A DNA stretch of 6,099 nt from Saprospiraceae bacterium. Lineage in GTDB: Bacteria > Bacteroidota > Bacteroidia > Chitinophagales > Saprospiraceae. This document shows positions 1 to 6,079 of this stretch, one piece after another (the stretch's first letter is position 1; the number at the start of each line of letters is the position of its first letter). Location of the stretch: NCBI GenBank assembly GCA_947441325.1, contig CANETR010000141.1, positions 1 to 6,099 of the forward strand, written 5' to 3'. The notes under the pieces were generated by a model, which made no database searches, had not been told where the DNA came from, and worked only from the letters and a program-made list of their open reading frames with translations. Position numbers and translations under genes: made by a program.

Positions 1-1
1 G

Positions 2-289
2 ATTTTACCAAATTCAGTAGCTGATATCAGCAGTTTGAAAAATCTTTTGATTTCTAATACAAAGTTGAGAAAGCTTCCTGCTGCTGTTCTTAAAATGAAT
101 TTAGATGAACTGGACTACAGCGGCACGCCCTACGAGGAAGAATCGGAAAGAAATCCCGAAAATGAGGTAGAAGAAGTAGCAGAAGAAGACGAGATCAAGC
201 AGGGTAGGGAAGTGAATTCTGGTTGCTTTAGTACCATGCTATTGTTAATAGTAGCCTCGGCCGGCTTATTTTATTTCATCTTTTCCTGA
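2..289 (+). CDS. C-terminal part of a leucine-rich-repeat protein with a C-terminal membrane helix (5' end outside window)
   Basis: The reading frame is open from the left edge, so only the last 95 residues are seen; the TTG at position 35 lies inside the repeat and is not a start. Fragment residues 2-43 follow the bacterial leucine-rich-repeat pattern: LPNSV, then SSLKNLLISNTKLRKLP, then LDELDYSGTP, i.e. one full repeat plus an end cap. A very acidic linker follows (about residues 44-75, rich in Glu and Asp). The final 20 or so residues are hydrophobic (MLLLIVASAGLFYFIF) and end one residue before the stop, as in tail-anchored proteins. LRR domains usually bind proteins; the partner here is unknown. 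Which side of the membrane the repeats face depends on whether the missing N-terminus has a signal peptide. The 3' end overlaps the convergent MscS gene by 19 bp. The LRR call is good; function is unassigned. Confidence 0.8.
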   Translation: MLPNSVADISSLKNLLISNTKLRKLPAAVLKMNLDELDYSGTPYEEESERNPENEVEEVAEEDEIKQGREVNSGCFSTMLLLIVASAGLFYFIFS

Positions 290-1146
290 CTTTCAAGAAT
301 AATTTGAAGTACTCTTCTTATTGTTGCTCGTCTTATGTCCCGCTCCAACTCACGGTCTGGCTTGTCGAGTACATACTGAAATTTTAAAGAAACAAAGTCT
401 TTTTTAATTTCAACAATTTTGAGTCTGTAGGATTCGGGCCTGATAAGTTGATGAAATACTGTAAGGGATACGATGAGTTCATCCTCCAGCTCTTCCACAT
501 TTTTCATGTGTTTGATGTCAATCTCAAAATCGATACTGGTTTTGCGAATCTCCCTACGTGTGTAGTTGATGATTTCATTGGAAAAAACAGTACTGTTTGG
601 TAAAATTACAAAGTCATCATCGTCATTTAGTAAGATAAACTTCGAGAGCGTAATATCTGTTACTTTGCCTTTTTTGCCCCCTATCTGTACCGTATCTCCA
701 ATATTAATTTCATCCGAAAATGCAATCAAAGTGCCACTTACAACATTAGATATATAATCTTTGCTCAATACAGCCAGGGCTGCTGCAAAAATACTTAATG
801 ATGTAAAAAAGGTAAAAAGATCGAAACCCAAAAAAATTAGTAGAGAAGCCAATACGCCACCCGAAATTAAGAGATAGTAAATGTTATTTAGCCCGGCAAT
901 AAGATTGTCGTTTTGTCTGCGGGCATATTTTTTGCGTTTCCTGTAGAAATAGGCCAACAGGTAAATGAATGTGTTCAGACTGATTAAGAAAATCAGAAAA
1001 TTAACTACTACGTCTGTTTTCCTCAGAGGAATCTTCCAGGAATCAATTAGGTTGTAATCTGTAATTTTAAGATAAATCAGCAGGGGGATCAGCAACCAGC
1101 CAAAAATCCTTAAAATTCTTTTAATGAGATGTTTTCTCAAAACCAA
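271..1146 (-). CDS. Small MscS-family mechanosensitive ion channel
   Basis: Mechanosensitive channels of this family open under membrane tension and release solutes during hypo-osmotic shock. The 291-residue product is close to E. coli MscS in length (286). Likely membrane helices are at about residues 11-26, 46-67 and 88-107, with the pore helix at about 109-128. The pore helix runs into the family signature SKDYISNVVSG (128-138), then the beta domain with INIGDTVQIGG (147-157) and the conserved VILPNSTVFSNEIINYTRR (180-198). The remainder (about 200-285) fits the cytoplasmic alpha/beta cage domain. An unusual run of four Asp (175-178) sits in the beta-domain loop. No ATG is available: the first internal Met is residue 214 and an in-frame stop lies just upstream (1153-1155), so translation must begin at TTG 1146 or TTG 1140. 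The gene converges on the LRR gene and diverges from the DUF2805 gene. Confidence 0.93.
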   Translation of the reverse strand: MVLRKHLIKRILRIFGWLLIPLLIYLKITDYNLIDSWKIPLRKTDVVVNFLIFLISLNTFIYLLAYFYRKRKKYARRQNDNLIAGLNNIYYLLISGGVLASLLIFLGFDLFTFFTSLSIFAAALAVLSKDYISNVVSGTLIAFSDEINIGDTVQIGGKKGKVTDITLSKFILLNDDDDFVILPNSTVFSNEIINYTRREIRKTSIDFEIDIKHMKNVEELEDELIVSLTVFHQLIRPESYRLKIVEIKKDFVSLKFQYVLDKPDRELERDIRRATIRRVLQIILESQEKMK

Positions 1147-1165
1147 TCTGTTTTAGTTATGTTAT

Positions 1166-1173
1166 TTACTTTG
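1166..1173 (+). promoter_or_regulatory. Possible -7 promoter box for the DUF2805 gene
   Basis: TTACTTTG matches the Bacteroidota -7 consensus TAnnTTTG at all but one fixed position and lies 18 bases before the ATG. I see no convincing TTG-type -33 box at the expected distance, which would fall in the start of the divergent channel gene. In AT-rich DNA such a match can arise by chance, so this is tentative. Confidence 0.22.
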
Positions 1174-1191
1174 TAAAATTCACACGAAGAT

Positions 1192-1473
1192 ATGACATTG
1201 GAAATTATTTCAACAGAAAATTTAGATCGTATTATTGAAATGGCCTGGGAAGACCGTACTCCTTTCGAAGCTATAAAATTTCAATTTGGCATTTCGGAAG
1301 AAGAAGTGATAGAGCTCATGCGTAGAAATATGAAGCCCTCCAGTTTTAAAATGTGGAGAAAAAGGGTGCATGGAAGGGCAACCAAACATCAGAAATTGCG
1401 CACTGATGAAGTGGATCGATTCCACTGTAGCCGACAAAGGCATATTAGTAACAATAAAATCTCCAAAAGATAA
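1192..1473 (+). CDS. DUF2805 / TIGR03643 family small basic protein
   Basis: This 93-residue protein matches, from memory of the family, the uncharacterised DUF2805 (TIGR03643) group. The diagnostic stretches are IIEMAWEDRTPFEAIKFQFG (14-33), the following EEEVIELMRRNMKPSSFKMW (36-55), RKRVHGRATKHQKLR (56-70), and the C-terminal CSRQRHISNNKISKR (79-93). Residues 24-46 read like a helix-turn-helix, and the second half is strongly basic, so nucleic-acid binding is a reasonable inference but not shown. My recollection is that relatives are often encoded near photolyase/cryptochrome genes; none is present here. The ATG at 1192 is preceded by GAAGA (1186-1190), a weak and very close ribosome-binding candidate; the family motif starts soon after, supporting this start. 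The stop codon overlaps the left arm of the terminator hairpin. Family call firm, function unknown. Confidence 0.9.
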   Translation: MTLEIISTENLDRIIEMAWEDRTPFEAIKFQFGISEEEVIELMRRNMKPSSFKMWRKRVHGRATKHQKLRTDEVDRFHCSRQRHISNNKISKR

Positions 1474-1504
1474 AAGCAGGTACTCAAGTGGGGTACCTGC
1501 TTTT
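1472..1504. terminator. Bidirectional intrinsic terminator between convergent genes
   Basis: A perfect 12-bp inverted repeat, AAAAGCAGGTAC (1472-1483) and GTACCTGCTTTT (1493-1504), encloses a 9-base loop. Read on either strand, the hairpin ends in a run of four T, so it can stop transcription both from the DUF2805 gene (+) and from the VWA gene (-), whose stop codon is about 20 bases away. The left arm begins within the TAA stop of the DUF2805 gene. Confidence 0.85.
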
Positions 1505-1524
1505 GCTGATCTAAGTATTTTCGA

Positions 1525-2802
1525 TTAGTCCTTTCTTTTTTCCATCATCCAGTTAAGGGATTTCGACATTTTCTGGCTCATTCTCAGTTCATGATCCATC
1601 ATTGTCTCCATAGTAGGAATGTTCTGAAGATAATCCTGCATTTGGAGTAGTAGCTTTTGAAGTCTTTCTGAACTTGGAAACATTTCAATATGAGACTTCA
1701 AATAATTAAGTGCAATTTGGAGTTTTGCTCTAACTTCATCAAAGTTTCTTCTGTCTGACAAAGCCATAATTTCTTTAAACATTTCGCTCGAATTAAAGAA
1801 AACACTATTTTCAAGAGTTTCCAGGTTCATGGAATTTCTAAAAAGTTGGGCATCGTTTGTCGGACTTATTACGAGAAGCTGTTCAATATTAACTTTATCT
1901 AAAGTTTCAACCACATCATTGTAACTCAGTGTTACCACAAAGTTTGAAACCAAGCTAATGGGGTTGTTTACCTTAAATTTTACAATAATTGCTTTTTCTT
2001 CTCCACTAAATACATCATTGAAATTTATGCTTAATTTATTTCCACTCACCTGATGTAAATAGCCAAATACCTTAGCTACTGAAAGGAATTCTGATGGAAA
2101 AGTAATATGGAGCATAGCGTTTTGTGCAACTACCGATAGCAATCCCTGAAGCTCTCTGGCAAAAAGCTGTGGAATCTGATCGGGAGTTTCAATGAAATAA
2201 TAATTTGCCCCGCCTCTTTCGGCAAGTTGAAGCAGTAGTTCCTCATTATAGTCAGCACCAACACCAAAGGTAGAAAGTCCAATGCCATTTTCCTGTAATT
2301 GTCGTTGTACAATATTATATAGCTGAGATGGATCGGTTATGCCTATATTTGCAAGGCCATCGGTGAGTAGGAGTACCCTGTTTACATAACCCTCTTTTCG
2401 CGTAATCTTTACTTGATTGAATCCTTCAAGCATTCCACCACTCAGATTTGTAGAACCACCTTCTCTGATAGATGCAACAAGGCGAAGCAAGGCTGATTTA
2501 TCAGTTACAGGAGCTGATGGGCTGAGCACTTGAACTTGGTCATCGTACTGTACAATAGATAAATAATCTCCAGGATTGAGATTTTGAATTACAAATTCTA
2601 CAGCTTTTTTTACGTAGCGCAATTTATCGCCAGACATTGAACCACTTCGGTCTACAACCAGAGAAATATTTAGCGGGGCTCTTTCCTTTTCTGATTTAAC
2701 TTCATCTGCTTTAATTTCGCAATATAGCAAAACTTCGTTCCCGGAACTGTTGCTAAGATAATAAGGATTGTTGAGTTTGGAGTTTAGTTTGAGGACGCTC
2801 AT
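1525..2802 (-). CDS. VWA (von Willebrand factor A) domain protein with intact MIDAS site
   Basis: The 425-residue product has an N-terminal beta-rich segment (about 1-44), a VWA domain (about 45-215), a second beta-rich domain (about 225-310) and a helical C-terminal tail (about 325-425, Met-rich at 400-420). The metal-ion-dependent adhesion site is complete: DRSGS at 51-55, the Thr of GGSTN at 118 and the Asp of LLTDG at 148. Such domains bind a divalent metal and hold a partner protein. No signal peptide or membrane helix is visible, so it is probably cytoplasmic, unlike the YfbK/BatA-type VWA proteins, which are exported or membrane-bound. The arrangement resembles stand-alone VWA proteins known from cyanobacteria and other bacteria. 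The ATG at 2802 follows an AT-rich leader without a Shine-Dalgarno site. No chaperone or MoxR-type ATPase gene, a common VWA partner, lies beside it. Partner and role unknown. Confidence 0.88.
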   Translation of the reverse strand: MSVLKLNSKLNNPYYLSNSSGNEVLLYCEIKADEVKSEKERAPLNISLVVDRSGSMSGDKLRYVKKAVEFVIQNLNPGDYLSIVQYDDQVQVLSPSAPVTDKSALLRLVASIREGGSTNLSGGMLEGFNQVKITRKEGYVNRVLLLTDGLANIGITDPSQLYNIVQRQLQENGIGLSTFGVGADYNEELLLQLAERGGANYYFIETPDQIPQLFARELQGLLSVVAQNAMLHITFPSEFLSVAKVFGYLHQVSGNKLSINFNDVFSGEEKAIIVKFKVNNPISLVSNFVVTLSYNDVVETLDKVNIEQLLVISPTNDAQLFRNSMNLETLENSVFFNSSEMFKEIMALSDRRNFDEVRAKLQIALNYLKSHIEMFPSSERLQKLLLQMQDYLQNIPTMETMMDHELRMSQKMSKSLNWMMEKRKD

Positions 2803-2837
2803 TTGTTTTCCATTTAATATGTTAAAAATCGATAAAC

Positions 2838-2845
2838 CAAATGAA
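2838..2845 (-). promoter_or_regulatory. Possible -7 promoter box for the VWA gene
   Basis: On the minus strand this reads TTCATTTG, one fixed position away from the Bacteroidota -7 consensus TAnnTTTG. It lies 35 bases before the ATG at 2802 and just after the mdh terminator, so the VWA gene would need its own promoter in this space. No clear -33 TTTG box is seen; the expected place holds a T-run shared with the terminator. Confidence 0.28.
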
Positions 2846-2865
2846 TTTTTAAAAGGTTCCCGAAA

Positions 2866-2902
2866 AAAATAAAAAAAAGCTCCTTCGTGAATGAAGGAGC
2901 TT
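2866..2902 (-). terminator. Rho-independent terminator of malate dehydrogenase
   Basis: On the minus strand a perfect 10-bp stem, AAGCTCCTTC with GAAGGAGCTT (arms at 2893-2902 and 2877-2886, loop of 6), is followed by a long T-run broken by one A. It lies 24 bases past the mdh stop codon and separates mdh from the VWA gene, which is transcribed in the same direction. Confidence 0.92.
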
Positions 2903-2926
2903 GAATTACTATATTATTGTATTGTA

Positions 2927-3865
2927 TTAAGCTTCTGCAGGAAGCGCATTGTACACGTTTACAACTTCGCGAACAGCATCGGCAGAATTATGAAGCAGTT
3001 TCATTTCTTCTTCATTCAACTGCAATTCGATTACCTGCTCAATACCATTACGTCCAAGTTTTACAGGAACACCGATACAAAGGTCGTTGATGCCATATTG
3101 ACCTGTCAACCAGGCGCAGCATGGGAAAATACGTTGCTCGTCGCGTACAATGGCAGATACCATTTGTGCAGCAGCAGCGCCGGGTGCATACCAGGCAGAT
3201 GTACCCATCAGTTGAACCAATTCGCCACCACCATTTTGAGCGCGTTTGATAATTGCATCCAATTTGTCCTGAGCGATCAATTCTGTAACAGGGATACCAG
3301 ATACTGTAGTATAGCGAGGGAGTGGAACCATTGTATCTCCGTGTCCGCCCATCAGCACTGCCTGAATGTCGCGAACAGAAACGTTGAGTTCCAAAGAGAG
3401 AAATGCACGGTAACGTGCGGTATCCAAAATGCCAGCCATGCCTATTACTCTGTTTGGAGCAAGACCAGATCTCTTGAGAGAAGCATAAGTCATTACATCC
3501 AATGGATTAGAAACCACAATAATAATTGGATTTTCAGAGTATTGAAGAATTTGATCGGTTACTGAGTTTACAATTTTTGCATTGATAGCGATAAGGTCAT
3601 CGCGGCTCATACCTGGTTTACGCGGAAGACCAGCAGTAATTACTACAATATCGGAATTGGCGGTGTATCTGTAATCAGATGTGCCAATAACACGAGTGCT
3701 GTATTCTCCAATAGGAGCTTGTTGATAAATATCCAAAGCTTTGCCTTGTGCCATCTCGCCTTTCAAGTCAATCAAAACGATTTCGTTGACAATATTGTCG
3801 TGAGCAAGCACATCTGCTACGGTTGCGCCCACATTACCGGCTCCAACAACGGTTACTTTTCTCAT
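2927..3865 (-). CDS. mdh: Malate dehydrogenase (LDH-like, NAD-dependent)
   Basis: Malate dehydrogenase interconverts malate and oxaloacetate with NAD in the cytoplasmic TCA cycle. The 312-residue length is usual for the bacterial LDH-like MDH group. Visible features are the Rossmann glycine motif GAGNVG (8-13), Asp33 at the end of the second strand (NAD rather than NADP preference), and the active-site loop PRKPGMSRDDL (81-91) with Arg82 and Arg88, where Arg82 selects malate over lactate. Also present are SNPLDV (119-124), the catalytic Asp148/Arg151 region LDTARYR (147-153), and the catalytic His175 in GGHGDTMVP (173-181). The ATG at 3865 gives a start only seven residues ahead of the nucleotide-binding glycines, as expected. 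A strong terminator follows, and the VWA gene downstream has a separate leader, so mdh looks monocistronic. No clear promoter boxes could be assigned. All key residues are intact. Confidence 0.97.
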   Translation of the reverse strand: MRKVTVVGAGNVGATVADVLAHDNIVNEIVLIDLKGEMAQGKALDIYQQAPIGEYSTRVIGTSDYRYTANSDIVVITAGLPRKPGMSRDDLIAINAKIVNSVTDQILQYSENPIIIVVSNPLDVMTYASLKRSGLAPNRVIGMAGILDTARYRAFLSLELNVSVRDIQAVLMGGHGDTMVPLPRYTTVSGIPVTELIAQDKLDAIIKRAQNGGGELVQLMGTSAWYAPGAAAAQMVSAIVRDEQRIFPCCAWLTGQYGINDLCIGVPVKLGRNGIEQVIELQLNEEEMKLLHNSADAVREVVNVYNALPAEA

Positions 3866-4036
3866 AGTTTATTAAAATGTTTAAAATCAAGTAATTAGTA
3901 TGAATTATTTAGACTTATAAAGCCTTTTGTAAGAATGAAAAAAAATGAATTTTATCAAAAAAACAATCCCTGCATAAATCGCACCAAAAATGCCAATTTT
4001 TCTGTTAATTCTGAAGTTAATTATCAAATTTTTTTA

Positions 4037-4072
4037 GAAAAATTCTTGGTATGGCTAACAGTAGAATTTTTC
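4037..4072. repeat. Perfect 10-bp inverted repeat in the intergenic region
   Basis: GAAAAATTCT (4037-4046) and AGAATTTTTC (4063-4072) are exact reverse complements around a 16-base loop. Neither flank has the T-run typical of a terminator placed after a gene, and no gene ends nearby. It may be a regulatory site, part of a small RNA, or chance in AT-rich DNA. Confidence 0.5.
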
Positions 4073-4331
4073 ATGAAATTGAAATAGAAAATTTTGAACA
4101 GTTCTAAAGCTGTAGTGTTGAAAGTAGTTGAAATTTGAAAAGGACAAAATAAAATTAAAATCTGCTAAAAAATATATCAAAAAGGCAGCCGATATCATTT
4201 TTATTGTTAATTTAGTGTTTCGAAAAGCATGATTTTAAATGCACTTTTTGCTTCTCATTATTATACTATTCTATAACAATTGATTATAAATTAAAAAGAT
4301 AATTAATTTTCAGTTGTCAACTAACAAAATC

Positions 4332-4339
4332 TAACTTTA
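4332..4339 (+). promoter_or_regulatory. Possible -7 promoter box for the metalloprotease gene
   Basis: TAACTTTA differs from the Bacteroidota -7 consensus TAnnTTTG only at the last base and lies 37 bases before the ATG at 4377, which would give a leader of about 30 bases. The expected -33 region holds TTTTC (4307-4311) rather than TTTG. An alternative pair, TTTG at 4247-4250 with TATAAC at 4272-4277, has better spacing but a poorer -7 box. Confidence 0.27.
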
Positions 4340-4376
4340 AAAGCAATTTGAATTATTTTCTAACAATCCAATTATT

Positions 4377-5966
4377 ATGGTGAACCGCATTACAACTTTT
4401 TTTGCTTTGACGGCAATTTGGCTCATGCCATCGCTGTCAATTGGTCAGCATAACCACCACCTTGGTTGCGGAACCAGTTCCGCAGATCAGGAGCTGATCA
4501 AAGAAAGGATGTTTGAGAACCGTCGCAACAAAGCAGACCTTCTCAATGCCTTTTCTCAGGCAGTAGCCAATAGATCTACAAATGATAGTACTTTGTGGGT
4601 GCCGGTGGTATTTCACATGTGCAGCCGTTCAAATGGTACCGGACAACGCTCAGATGCATGGGTATTGAATGAGATGTGTTATTTCAATGAAAATTTTGCA
4701 GACCAGAACATTCAGTTCTACCTTGTGAATATTAATCGCTTTAACAGCGATCAGATGTACGTTAACAATGAGGAGAACTCAGATTATATCCGTTCAATTC
4801 ACCGTGTAAACAATGTTGTAAACATCTACGTAGCTGGTCCGGCACAAAACGGTACACAGTACGGAGCATATTATGCACCACAGTGGGACTGGATTTTCAC
4901 ATGGAATGATATCTATTCTTGGGGTTTATCTCATGAGGTAGGTCACTTCTTTACACTTGCCCATACATTCAATGGTTGGGAAGGTACAGATTATGCTTTC
5001 GAATCTCAGGCAACTGGCAAAGCGCCAATGATGGGTACGAACGGTCGTCCAGTAGAGAAAGTAGCCCGTGGCGTTGCTGGTGAAAATTGCCAGTATGCTG
5101 CTGATGGTTTCTGCGATACTCCACCAGATTATGCTTCAGGTGGTGGTGGATGTAATATGCCTAGCAACTGGTTCGATCCGGACAGTGTTCAAATCACACC
5201 AAGCACTACTATTACTAATAACTTTATGAGTTACTTTTTCTGTACCTCAGCATCAACACCATCGGGTAAATTATTTACCGACGGTCAAAAAGAAGCCATT
5301 AGACTGGACGTACTGCAGCGTTACAACATGGGACCTGCTCCATCTCCATTAACAGTAACAGGTACACCACAGTTAACCTGGCCTGAAAACGGAGCGCTTG
5401 CCCCTTATGCAGCATCTTCTCCTGTTCATTTTAGATGGGCTGATGCCAGCAACAACGGCATGTACCTTTTAACAGTTGAGCGTACGTTAAATAATGGTGC
5501 AGTTGTGGTTTCTACAGTAACTGAAATGGTAGTTTACGGCACAGAAGCTTATATCACTCTTGCTCCAAATCAGGAATTCCGTTGGTCTGTTGAAGCACTT
5601 ACCAGCTATGATATCTGTCGCAGCAATGCCTCTAATATCAGTACTCCTGCTGTTTTCCGTACAGATGATTGGGTTTTGGGAACGCAGGATTTGAATGCTA
5701 AAATCGAAAATTCAAGCATTTATCCTAATCCTACATCTAACAATGCTGATGTGATTCTTGAAATTGAAGTTCCTTTCAATGGAGAAGCCAATATCTCAGT
5801 AACAAATCTATTGGGTCAGACAGTACTTCCAACTCAGCAACTCAATCTGATTTCTGGTAAAAATATCGAAGTTATCAAAGTAAACGGTCTTTCAAATGGC
5901 GTGTATTTTGTTAATATCGAAAGCAGAAACAACAGAATTAGTCATAAATTGATGATTCAGGAATAA
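4377..5966 (+). CDS. Secreted M43-type (cytophagalysin/pappalysin-like) zinc metalloprotease with T9SS sorting domain
   Basis: This 529-residue protein is probably an exported zinc endopeptidase. Residues 1-23 form a signal peptide (basic VNR, hydrophobic core, probable cleavage before Gln24). A short pro-region follows with a His cluster (25-28) and CGT (31-33), possibly a cysteine switch as described for the M43 enzyme ulilysin. The catalytic domain spans about 70-320: zinc motif HEVGHFFTLAH (186-196; His186, Glu187, His190, His196), CDTPPDY (246-252), the Met-turn NNFMSY (281-286) and FTDGQ (300-304). Cys238, 246, 259 and 289 may form the usual disulfides. Residues about 325-430 look like a fibronectin-III-like beta sandwich. 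Residues about 447-529, opening with IYPNP and ending GVYFVNIESRNNRISHKLMI, are a type A T9SS sorting domain, so the protein should cross the outer membrane by the Por system. The glycine normal in HExxHxxGxxH is Thr193 here. Monocistronic, with its own terminator. Substrate unknown. Confidence 0.93.
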   Translation: MVNRITTFFALTAIWLMPSLSIGQHNHHLGCGTSSADQELIKERMFENRRNKADLLNAFSQAVANRSTNDSTLWVPVVFHMCSRSNGTGQRSDAWVLNEMCYFNENFADQNIQFYLVNINRFNSDQMYVNNEENSDYIRSIHRVNNVVNIYVAGPAQNGTQYGAYYAPQWDWIFTWNDIYSWGLSHEVGHFFTLAHTFNGWEGTDYAFESQATGKAPMMGTNGRPVEKVARGVAGENCQYAADGFCDTPPDYASGGGGCNMPSNWFDPDSVQITPSTTITNNFMSYFFCTSASTPSGKLFTDGQKEAIRLDVLQRYNMGPAPSPLTVTGTPQLTWPENGALAPYAASSPVHFRWADASNNGMYLLTVERTLNNGAVVVSTVTEMVVYGTEAYITLAPNQEFRWSVEALTSYDICRSNASNISTPAVFRTDDWVLGTQDLNAKIENSSIYPNPTSNNADVILEIEVPFNGEANISVTNLLGQTVLPTQQLNLISGKNIEVIKVNGLSNGVYFVNIESRNNRISHKLMIQE

Positions 5967-5992
5967 TACCTGATAACACAATATTATCTATT

Positions 5993-6020
5993 AGCCGACC
6001 CAATTAGGGTCGGCTTTTTT
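5993..6020 (+). terminator. Rho-independent terminator of the metalloprotease gene
   Basis: AGCCGACCC (5993-6001) pairs perfectly with GGGTCGGCT (6007-6015) around a 5-base loop, and the 3' arm runs straight into a run of T (6015-6020, then GTTTG). It lies 26 bases past the TAA stop at 5964-5966. No A-run precedes the stem, so it acts on the plus strand only. Confidence 0.93.
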
Positions 6021-6056
6021 GTTTGTTAGATAAAATTTTAAACATAGTTTTAATAG

Positions 6057-6079
6057 CTTAGGGTTAGGGTAGGAGCTCC
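6057..6079. other. Short TTAGGG tandem and GGAGCTCC palindrome in otherwise empty right-edge sequence
   Basis: After the protease terminator the last 80 bases hold no recognisable gene. TTAGGGTTAGGG (6058-6069), followed by TAGG, is two copies of a telomere-like hexamer, and GGAGCTCC (6072-6079) is a perfect 8-base palindrome. This patch is more GC-rich than the DNA before it. Its role is unknown and it may be chance or the edge of a repeat that continues outside the window. Confidence 0.4.

Larger units (their letters stand above)
3866..4376. other. Long AT-rich intergenic region between divergent mdh and protease genes
   Basis: No credible gene is seen on either strand in these 511 bases. 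As the upstream region of both mdh (-) and the metalloprotease (+), it should carry both promoters. Contents seen directly: a 10-bp perfect inverted repeat at 4037-4072, a cluster of TTGAAA words at 4079-4140, three copies of GTTAATT (4004-4010, 4016-4022, 4206-4212), an imperfect AAAAGCAT/ATGC-AC-TTTT hairpin around 4224-4249, and a short palindrome AGTTGtCAACT at 4312-4322. The DNA is much richer in A and T than the flanking genes, so many short matches are expected by chance. Confidence 0.8.

Noticed and set aside
109..128. Loss of the glycine-rich pore helix in the MscS homolog (residue positions of the protein at 271-1146)
   Set aside because: At first the Ala-rich helix and SKD in place of the E. 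coli QG hinge looked unusual, but an Asp at this place is common among MscS relatives, so this is family variation.
566..757. Small plus-strand open frame opposite the channel gene
   Set aside because: Fully antisense to the conserved MscS beta domain, with no recognisable motif or leader.
1222..1443. Minus-strand open frame opposite the DUF2805 gene
   Set aside because: Fully antisense to a conserved family protein; no supporting features.
2130..2312. Small minus-strand open frame inside the VWA gene
   Set aside because: Same strand but a different frame from a gene with an intact VWA domain; no sign of frameshift or independent start.
2891..3565. A 224-codon open frame on the plus strand opposite malate dehydrogenase
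   Set aside because: It lies almost wholly antisense to a fully conserved mdh, begins inside the terminator hairpin, and its translation is rich in Cys, His and Asn with no recognisable domain. It is a shadow of the mdh codon pattern.
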